Below the pieces are notes generated by a model. That model saw only the letters and a program-made list of their open reading frames with translations, ran no database searches and was not told the origin of the DNA. This document shows, in pieces, positions 33,665-39,451 of a stretch of DNA of 39,451 nt. How positions within the stretch are numbered: position 1 is the stretch's first letter; every line of letters starts with the position of its first letter. The position numbers and the translations under genes are program-made. This stretch comes from Candidatus Chloroploca sp. Khr17 (lineage in GTDB: Bacteria; Chloroflexota; Chloroflexia; Chloroflexales; Chloroflexaceae): the NCBI RefSeq assembly GCF_004138165.1, contig NZ_RYFF01000046.1, positions 1-39,451 on the forward strand, given 5' to 3'.

Positions 33665-33690
33665 CGATGTCACGCTGTTGCGTGACATCG
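33665..33690. promoter_or_regulatory. Perfect 11-bp hairpin in the leader of the NACHT gene
   Basis: CGATGTCACGC, loop TGTT, GCGTGACATCG. It lies 83 bp upstream of the NACHT start and 250 bp after the preceding gene. It could end transcription from the upstream genes, act as an attenuator, or be an operator. No T-tract is obvious on the minus strand. The rest of 33583-33941 shows nothing else. Confidence 0.6.
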
Positions 33691-33941
33691 TGTGATGGGC
33701 GCTGCTTGTTCCCGCGCGCGACGCGAGGCGGTCGCAGCGAAGGGGAGCATGGCCTGATGCTCAAGCCTGTCCACCATTGCAACATCATCGTCCATCCTTG
33801 CCATCATGTTCATCACCGGTACGACGGGAGGGCGCGTCGCACGTGTTCAGGATGCGCCTGGAAGCGAGGGCGGGATGCTCTCGCGCCCAGGCTTGGCCCC
33901 TACCACAACGCTGAACCGTTCCGGAGCGTCGCGCCCGTGCG

Positions 33942-34424
33942 TCACGCTTTCTTCCCAGCGCGTGGATCATCGGCGTTTCCTTGCCCCGTCCATGTGATGT
34001 CACCCGTACTGATCCCAGCTACCGGGCCATAGGCCTTAGCATTATCCTTGAGATTAACTTCACCATGCATCCCCGCAGCAGGGGAAGCCAGCTTCACCTC
34101 GTCCGCCAAGTGCCGCAACCGTGCCGCGAACGGCTCTGAACGAGCAGCCAGTTGCGTCAGAAGCGTTTGCAACGGAACCGCAAAGAGAGCAGGATTGGCC
34201 TCAAACAAAGGCAGGGTCTGTTGCACGTCCGTCGCGCCGTGCGTCGCCACCTCTGCCGTGATCACCTGGGCCACCTGTTCGCCCTTGCTCACCGCCTCCG
34301 TCTTCGCCGGAGGCTCGTGCTGCTCAAGCCTCGCCTTCTCCACCACCGCACGATAATCGGCATACGCCTTATACGCCCCAACCAGACCCGTGATCACCAC
34401 GCCCAAACTCACCGGATCAAGCAT
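33942..34424 (-). CDS. Small protein with hydrophobic N-terminus and C-terminal amyloid-like motif; candidate effector
   Basis: The ATG at 34424 follows GAAAGGA at eight bases. The 160 residues start with a hydrophobic helix (MLDPVSLGVVITGLVGAYKA), then an all-helical region (residues 22-115), and end with GEVNLKDNAKAYGPVAGIST and GDITWTG at 121-147. That last element shares (G/A)PVxGxxxG(T/D)Ix(Y/F/W) with the NACHT and adaptor proteins beside it. Bacterial NLR systems with amyloid signalling often pair the sensor with a small, frequently membrane-active, helical effector (for example the Bell type) carrying the same motif. I infer such a role. The family is not recognised. Confidence 0.6.
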   Translation of the reverse strand: MLDPVSLGVVITGLVGAYKAYADYRAVVEKARLEQHEPPAKTEAVSKGEQVAQVITAEVATHGATDVQQTLPLFEANPALFAVPLQTLLTQLAARSEPFAARLRHLADEVKLASPAAGMHGEVNLKDNAKAYGPVAGISTGDITWTGQGNADDPRAGKKA

Positions 34425-34615
34425 CGGTCATTCCTTTCGTGTCAACCGCCCCTGCCCACCCTCACGCCCATCACAGCGGCCCGCAACGGCCCTGCCCACC
34501 CGATTGGCCCCCGCCACCTTCGCGCCGAAGCGCCTGCGCCTGGGCCCCCGCCTGCATCGCCACAAAGCATGATCGCTGCGACGCAGCGCAAGAAGCAGAG
34601 CTCAGAGTGTCTGCA

Positions 34616-36400
34616 CTAACAAGGAGGGGCCGCCACCACCCGAAAACCCTGGAGGTCGTTCCAGATGTAGGGACGAGACCTGGTCCGCGCCCCGCAGCGA
34701 ACATACGTGTTATTTTGAAGGAACAATCCACCGCGGTACGGCACATCCCGATTATTAGGTATAAAGTCTTTCACTTCCTGCGCGGCCTCGCCTGGATAGC
34801 CTGAGTAGCTGCTGCAGGCCCACTCCCCCACATTGCCCGCCATATCCAGCGCCCCGCACGCCGCCGCGCCTGCGGGACAACAGCCGACGGAAGCTGGGCG
34901 ATCTAGGCCACTCGCGTTAGAGATCGCCAGATCCGGCGTTGGTGCTACGTCACCCCACGGGTAAGGACGCCGCTGGCCCTGCGCGTCATACGCCGCCGCC
35001 ACTTCCCACACCGCCTCGGTCGGCAGGCGTAGCGTCCAGCCTGCCGGCAGCACCTCAGCCAGGCGCTCACTCAGCCAGGCGCAGAAGGCCGTGGCCTCAT
35101 ACCAACTCACCCCGCTCACCGGCTGATTGGCCCCGGTGAAGAGAGCATTATTCCAGTTATAAGGCTCTGTTTTCTTGCTGGACTGCTTCCACTGCCAGCC
35201 CTTGGGCGTCCACCAGCGTTCCGCCACCTCGCCATAGCCTTCAGCGACAAACGGGGCGTACTGCGCCACCGTGATCGGATACCGCGCGATCCAGAAGGTG
35301 GGGAGGGGCAGGGTAGCAGCGGCTTGCCCCTTGTCCCACCCGCCGATCTGATAGCTTCCCGCTGGCACATAGCACCAGTACCCCTGTGGCTGCCCAAAGG
35401 CCGTGCTCCGCTGGGCCAGTTCCGCCTGCCATGCCGCCAGCGTCACTGGGATACGCGGATCGCCCAGGGTGCCGACGATCTCGGCTGCACGTCGCCGCAC
35501 CGCGAAGGGGGCGGCAGGTGTTTCAATGATCTGCGCTCCCACGGCAATACTGGCAGCATCGGTCAGATGACCCTCCGCCAGGTAGTCCAGCGCCTCGCTG
35601 AACGCCCCCCGCCGATAGCACGCCTGTACCTGCTGCGCACCACCTTGCTGGGCAACGCCACGCAGCCGCTCGACGTCTGGATACGATGCAGCATCGTCGC
35701 CCAAGGCCCGCAACGCCGCGAGCGCCGCAGGCCACGCCTGCTGTTCCAGCGCGGTGAGAGCCGCCTGGTAGTGGTGCTCAGCTTGGGCACGCGCTGCAAC
35801 CCAAGCGGCATGCCCCTCGGGATCGGCATAGTCCGGGGCCAGGGCACGCATGGCGTCAAGTTCGTCCTGCACCGCTTCCCAGGCATCGTCGCCCCGCAAC
35901 GCCGCAAGGGCGGCATAGCGCTGCGGCAAGGCGTGGCGCTGACGCGCCTCCGTCAGGCGGGCTTGCACCTCCTGATCAGTAGGTACCAGCGCAGCGATCT
36001 GAGCGAAGTGTGCGGCAGCCTCGTCCCAAGCACCAGCCACCGCAGCCGCACGAGCGGCGTTCATCAGACGGCGGCGGGTCACGGGATCGAGCGCCGGGGG
36101 CAAGCCTGATGCGTCAGGCTTGCCCGGATCTGGGGCTACCGGCGCATCGACCAGCGACTGGCTGGGCAAGGGCCCAAGTGCATCGTCGTCGTCAGGGTGA
36201 TCCTCAACCGTCACCCCCCACCGGCGCAACGTCTGCTTGAGCTTCCTAATCTCGTCGCGAGCCGTCACGATACCGGCGGGCACCTCGGGACGCACGTGCG
36301 CTTTCCCTGTGATGGCGACCTGCTCAAGGTAGGTGGCAAGGGTTCGGCGATGCGCCGCAATCCGCTGACGCAGGCGGTCAATGTCGTGGTCAGATGGCAT
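34616..36400 (-). CDS. TPR-FGE protein with N-terminal adaptor-like helical module
   Basis: The ATG at 36400 follows AAGGGGAC closely; an in-frame start at 36421 lies inside the previous gene. The 594 residues: helical module at 1-70 (HRRTLATYLEQVAITGKAHV, IVTARDEIRKLKQTLRRWGV) also found at the end of the upstream protein, a linker, TPR-like helices at about 110-320 (AWDEAAAHFAQIAALVPTDQ), and an FGE-type domain at about 335-594, closely related to that of the NACHT protein (GQPQGYWCYVPAGSYQIGGW). It has no NACHT. It looks like a second receptor or decoy in which a TPR scaffold replaces the NTPase. The start overlaps nothing; the gap from the upstream stop is 17 bp. Confidence 0.82.
   Translation of the reverse strand: MPSDHDIDRLRQRIAAHRRTLATYLEQVAITGKAHVRPEVPAGIVTARDEIRKLKQTLRRWGVTVEDHPDDDDALGPLPSQSLVDAPVAPDPGKPDASGLPPALDPVTRRRLMNAARAAAVAGAWDEAAAHFAQIAALVPTDQEVQARLTEARQRHALPQRYAALAALRGDDAWEAVQDELDAMRALAPDYADPEGHAAWVAARAQAEHHYQAALTALEQQAWPAALAALRALGDDAASYPDVERLRGVAQQGGAQQVQACYRRGAFSEALDYLAEGHLTDAASIAVGAQIIETPAAPFAVRRRAAEIVGTLGDPRIPVTLAAWQAELAQRSTAFGQPQGYWCYVPAGSYQIGGWDKGQAAATLPLPTFWIARYPITVAQYAPFVAEGYGEVAERWWTPKGWQWKQSSKKTEPYNWNNALFTGANQPVSGVSWYEATAFCAWLSERLAEVLPAGWTLRLPTEAVWEVAAAYDAQGQRRPYPWGDVAPTPDLAISNASGLDRPASVGCCPAGAAACGALDMAGNVGEWACSSYSGYPGEAAQEVKDFIPNNRDVPYRGGLFLQNNTYVRCGARTRSRPYIWNDLQGFRVVAAPPC
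34630..34747 (-). other. Hypervariable FGE tail of the TPR protein (copy B)
   Basis: Partner of 30561-30678: same length, identical cores and divergent blocks. Of the 28 differing positions, 17 have an A in one copy and 11 have no A in either copy. Confidence 0.75.
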
Positions 36401-36417
36401 CACACGTCCCCTTCGCA

Positions 36418-36978
36418 TCACCCATCATCAGGATGATCCGCCACCATGATCCCCCACCCACGTAAGACGGCTTTGGCCCGCGCAATGCCCTCGCGTGCCT
36501 CGTGCAAACCGTGGCTGATTTCTGGACGGGCATGAGCCGAACCCAGCAGGGCCAGTTGCTGGAGGTAGTGAGCCAGGGTGCGGCGATAAGCGGCCAGCCG
36601 ATCCTGCTGCTGCGCCACCTGGTCAGGGGCGACCGGCGCTGGCGGTGGCCCCAATGAAGGCGGGGAAGCCATGGGGCCAGGCTGAGAAAAGGAAATCGTC
36701 CCTAGGTTCACCCCAATCACTGGCCCAGCGACGGTGCCCGACACCTCGACCGTGCCGGTCGTTTGATCGCGCCCGGCCAGGTGGCCGGTGGTCAGCGCAC
36801 CAAGCCCATTGCCATCACCAAACACAAGCAGCGCAAGCTGTTCACGGTCGTTCGGAGCAAGCGTGGCCCCCTGCTGCGCCCAAGCGCTGCGGGCCGCCGC
36901 TTCACCCCATTCGTGGGCCAGCGCACGGAGCCGTGCAGCCAGCGCAAGGATGGTCGCATCCTCAATGTCGTCGTTCAT
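36418..36978 (-). CDS. Adaptor-like protein: helical N-module, amyloid-like motif, helical C-module
   Basis: The ATG at 36978 follows AAAGG at five bases. The 186 residues have three parts. Residues 1-55 match the N-terminus of the NACHT protein (MND at the start, LRAL, then VFGD). Residues 79-98 (VSGTVAGPVIGVNLGTISFS) carry the shared beta motif. Residues 120-186 (YRRTLAHYLQQLALLGSAHA, ARAKAVLRGWGIMVADHPDD) match the N-terminus of the TPR-FGE protein. It therefore combines the interaction modules of both receptors and could bridge them. No enzymatic domain is visible. It lies 151 bp after the HTH gene and 17 bp before the TPR-FGE gene, so it is probably in the same transcript. Confidence 0.72.
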   Translation of the reverse strand: MNDDIEDATILALAARLRALAHEWGEAAARSAWAQQGATLAPNDREQLALLVFGDGNGLGALTTGHLAGRDQTTGTVEVSGTVAGPVIGVNLGTISFSQPGPMASPPSLGPPPAPVAPDQVAQQQDRLAAYRRTLAHYLQQLALLGSAHARPEISHGLHEAREGIARAKAVLRGWGIMVADHPDDG

Positions 36979-37129
36979 CGTGCCTTTCTTCCGCGCTCCA
37001 TTTCAGTCCGACAGCCAGCGTGAGGAACCAGCCGCCGGTGTGCGGCGCTGGACGCCACGCTCATCGCAAGCGCAGCCTCCTGAGCCAGCGTCCCCCAGGC
37101 CCCCCACACCAGGCCAGAGGACGTTCCTC

Positions 37130-37426
37130 TCACCCTGCCTCATACGGAACCTCAACGATCAACAGCCGATATGCCTCCGCAGGCGACACCTGGGCATGGC
37201 GGGCAAAGGCATTTGCCAACTTCCACGCAGTCGTACGCTGCATCCCGCCGATGCGACCCGGCTGTTGCGCAGGATTCACCAACGCCTGGATGGTGGACAC
37301 GGCAACCCCCGCCTCGCGGGCCAGCGCCGTCAACGACAACTCGGCCTGGGCAACCGTTTCGCGAAACGTGGGAGCCAGCTTTCTCAGCAGCCGGGGTGAG
37401 GGCTGATGGATCGAGGCAGTTCGCAT
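37130..37426 (-). CDS. HTH (XRE/Cro-like) regulator
   Basis: The ATG at 37426 has GAGGATC at good spacing; the in-frame ATG at 37441 has none. The 98 residues contain a helix-turn-helix (LSLTALAREAGVAVSTIQAL) followed by a helical region (RTTAWKLANAFARHAQVSPA). It is first in the run of minus-strand genes leading to the NACHT gene and lies directly downstream of a good promoter. It is likely to control that promoter. Confidence 0.78.
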   Translation of the reverse strand: MRTASIHQPSPRLLRKLAPTFRETVAQAELSLTALAREAGVAVSTIQALVNPAQQPGRIGGMQRTTAWKLANAFARHAQVSPAEAYRLLIVEVPYEAG

Positions 37427-37460
37427 CGGCGATCCTCGCATTCAAAGACGATTCGAGATG

Positions 37461-37490
37461 AGTATAGAGGGAAGGTACGCCGCGTGTCAA
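37461..37490 (-). promoter_or_regulatory. Sigma-70 promoter for the HTH-adaptor-NACHT gene run
   Basis: On the minus strand, a consensus TTGACA (37490-37485), an 18-bp spacer and TATACT (37466-37461), about 35 bp before the ATG at 37426. It is the best promoter match in the window. Confidence 0.7.
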
Positions 37491-38315
37491 GCAGGCCGCG
37501 CAGCACAGCATGCGACCCGGCACGCTCGCGCTGCGCCGTGCGTCGGCCTCCAGGATCAACGCGGGCTGCCCAGCTCACCCCTCAGCACGCCACCACTTGC
37601 GACACCTCGCGACACCTGACGACACCTGACGACACCGGCACGCAGGAAGCTCCAACGGTCAGCCACCCGCCTCACGCCACGCTACCGTCACCGAGAAACC
37701 ACGCTGACGCTACTGGGACAGCGCATGGAACCCAGTGGGGGGCAGCGCCGATCATCGGTGACAGGCAACGAGCCAGAGGCGTACCTCCCCCCGGTGAGCC
37801 CTGCCAGATGCCCTATCGGTAGTCGCCGCCCCGAAGGACGTGCGCTTCATCGGGTGCGCCAAGGCTGCTGACCGCGCACCCTTCGCACCCTCAACCAACC
37901 ATGCCCAACAGCACCAGATGGCTGATGAAACGTGCATGCCTCCTGCATATCCTACCGACAGGGACAAACCAAGATCGCTCGGTATGCAGCCATCATGCGC
38001 ATCCTAAAACTTGACCACCTCGCCCAGAAGGCTTGGGTTTGTAGGGCTATGCCGTCATATATGGGTATGTAGCGATAGCGATGGTTACGGTGGCGTGGGA
38101 TGGTGGCAGCGCAGAGCTTGGGTCGTACCAGGATTCCATCCCCAATGCGCCGTCAGGTCGTTGAACCTCACGGCGCATCTCTCCTGCTAACAACTAAGCC
38201 GATTCGACGGTGGATTCACCGCCTCCAGCCACCCCTTCGGCGAACAGCCGTACCCTTGGCGGCTCTGCGGCTTGCGCTTGATCAGTGTCCCCACACCAGG
38301 CGCACACTCCTTCAT
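37491..38315. other. Gene-poor stretch
   Basis: I see no supportable gene in these 825 bp. A small direct repeat (CGACACCTGA-type, three units) lies at about 37595-37640. Open frames here have no ribosome site or domain. The base composition drops somewhat around 37900-38100, which may be decayed sequence. Confidence 0.6.
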
Positions 38316-38348
38316 GATGGTTCGAGACACCGTTATCTTCGAACCATC
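38316..38348 (-). terminator. Hairpin across the stop codon of the lectin-like gene
   Basis: GATGGTTCGA and TCGAACCATC form perfect 10-bp arms around a 13-base loop that contains the TAA stop (38335-38333). No T-tract follows on the minus strand. It could protect the mRNA end or terminate transcription. Confidence 0.5.
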
Positions 38349-39451
38349 GGGAGATACACGTGATGCCCTACGTTGATTACCGGCACACTTGGGAGCTCCT
38401 GGGGTTCTTTGGGATCCGTTGCGATTGCAATGGTCAGCGGTAGCTCTAAGGTCATTGGGGGCACGGCGGCACTCTGCCTGGGTGCCATCTCAGATTCGGT
38501 TATGACCACCCGAAGCATATACGTTCCTGGTGCAGACGACGTTGGAATATACACATAAAACAGCAACAAGGTGTTCGTAGAAAGAAATTGCTGCCCGAGC
38601 ATACGGAAATCCGCCATCCCCGGCTCAAGGATCGAAATGGTTGCGTGTGCGTTCGATGGCACATTGCCTACCGTGACCAGAAACGTGCTCCCAGGCCCCC
38701 CAATCGTGTAATCACTCTGGATATATGGCTCCGGTGGCGTCGCTGATGTGGTTACGGTAAAACTCCAAACGCCTGTCCACGCGCTCTCGTCGCCCCCATC
38801 AAACGCTTGGACTTGCCACGTATAATTTCCATCCGCGAGTTCAGGAGCTGTCCACGTGGTGTCATTGAGCCATCCCGTCTCAGCAACGGTGTTTCCGGTA
38901 CTGCTCTGAAGCCGCACCCGGAACCGGCGCACCGCCTCAGGGCCATTATCAGGATCACCGCCATCAGCCCACGTAAAGGTTGGGGTTGCGCTTGTGAGCG
39001 TGCTAGCGGGTTGTGGGCTCAGCATATTTGGCTGATGAGGCGGATAATTTGGTGTTTGGGGTGGGATCTTCGTTTCGTCTGTCGTAAGATCAATACTGCC
39101 CCCCAGATCAATCCAGTCTGACCACGTACTCCCCTCCCAGAAGCGCTGATGCAATCGGTTGTCCGTCCCTTGGATGAAGCAGTCTAACCGTGAATTGTTT
39201 CGCCAGGTGAAACAACTCGGTGCTGACTGAAGCCCTCCGCCTAAATCAACCCAGTCTGACCAATTTGCCCCGTTCCAGAAGCGCTGGTGAAGCCGGTCAT
39301 CCGTGCCCCGTATAAAACAATCCAAGCGCGAGTCGTTTTGCCAGGCGAAACAGGTCGGCGCTGACTGGAGCCCGCCGCCTAAATCAACCCAGTCTGACCA
39401 ATTTGCCCCGTTCCAGAAGCGCTGGTGAAGCCGGTCATCCGTGCCCCGTAT
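38333..39451 (-). CDS. Secreted lectin-like (PLL-type repeat) and fibronectin-III-like protein, C-terminal part
   Basis: The frame is open to the right edge, so the start lies outside. At the N-terminal side are 46-residue repeats (LDCFIRGTDDRLHQRFWNGA, NWSDWVDLGG, with a 138-bp DNA period), typical of PLL/tectonin-type beta-propeller lectins. Then comes a linker (PPQTPNYPPHQPNMLSPQP) and an Fn3-like domain (TPTFTWADGGDPDN, DGNYTWQVQAFDGGDESAWT). A final beta domain ends in HHVYLPMVRR. This YLPxV-plus-Arg tail is frequent at the C-terminus of secreted Chloroflexota proteins and may be a sorting signal. It probably binds surface sugars. Confidence 0.78.
   Translation of the reverse strand: MRGTDDRLHQRFWNGANWSDWVDLGGGLQSAPTCFAWQNDSRLDCFIRGTDDRLHQRFWNGANWSDWVDLGGGLQSAPSCFTWRNNSRLDCFIQGTDNRLHQRFWEGSTWSDWIDLGGSIDLTTDETKIPPQTPNYPPHQPNMLSPQPASTLTSATPTFTWADGGDPDNGPEAVRRFRVRLQSSTGNTVAETGWLNDTTWTAPELADGNYTWQVQAFDGGDESAWTGVWSFTVTTSATPPEPYIQSDYTIGGPGSTFLVTVGNVPSNAHATISILEPGMADFRMLGQQFLSTNTLLLFYVYIPTSSAPGTYMLRVVITESEMAPRQSAAVPPMTLELPLTIAIATDPKEPQELPSVPVINVGHHVYLPMVRR

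Noticed and set aside
38100-38363. 87-codon plus-strand frame
   Set aside because: No recognisable domain or ribosome site. It overlaps the end of the lectin-like gene and its hairpin.

Overview
The window looks like a GC-rich chromosome segment of a filamentous member of the Chloroflexota (Chloroflexus/Oscillochloris/Chloroploca-like). This is inferred from kinesin-light-chain-type TPRs, NACHT proteins with formylglycine-enzyme-like (FGE) C-termini, an extracellular protein ending in a YLPxV-type tail, and abundant 7-bp repeats of the TGTCAGG/TTTCAGG type. I saw no rRNA, tRNA, CRISPR array or transposase.

Region 1 (1-1506) is a worn left flank: the start of an unknown minus-strand gene, a 5'-truncated TPR gene, and what looks like the N-terminal stub of a Fic-family gene ending where the next island begins.

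Region 2 (1490-23239) is a large defence island. One minus-strand set encodes a DrmD-like SNF2 helicase (23239-19178), a PD-(D/E)XK protein of PGN_0703 type (19071-17368) and an Eco57I-like N6-adenine methyltransferase broken into three frames (17354-11570). A second minus-strand set encodes a thioredoxin-fold protein (10557-9763), a UvrD helicase with a RelE/ParE-like head (9633-7486), a small STAS-like protein (7296-6907) and a giant DUF1998 helicase with a C-terminal nuclease domain (6934-1490). A DUF433/DUF5615 toxin-antitoxin pair sits between them on the plus strand. The composition resembles class 1 DISARM with a Druantia-like large helicase, but separate DrmB and DrmC genes are missing. 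Arrays of 7-bp repeats have entered this island at more than a dozen places, mostly inside genes. A four-helix-bundle (23S-IVP family) gene lies inside the methyltransferase gene.

Region 3 (23240-30519) is accessory. It holds a low-molecular-weight phosphatase, two blocks of dispersed palindromic repeats around an AT-rich uracil-DNA-glycosylase-like gene, an excisionase-type HTH gene, a tandem-repeat region, and a two-gene unit for a multispanning and a single-span membrane protein.

Region 4 (30520-37490) is the most intriguing. Behind a good sigma-70 promoter and an HTH regulator lie four minus-strand genes: an adaptor-like protein, a TPR-FGE protein, a small protein with a hydrophobic N-terminus, and a NACHT-FGE protein. 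Three of them share a short beta-type motif, (G/A)PVxGxxxG(T/D)Ix(Y/F/W), that resembles amyloid signalling motifs linking bacterial NLRs to effectors. The two FGE C-termini are hypervariable between conserved blocks. I infer an NLR-like immune sensor and effector module with amyloid-type signalling.

Region 5 (37491-39451) is a gene-poor stretch followed by the 3' part of a secreted lectin-like protein that runs off the window.
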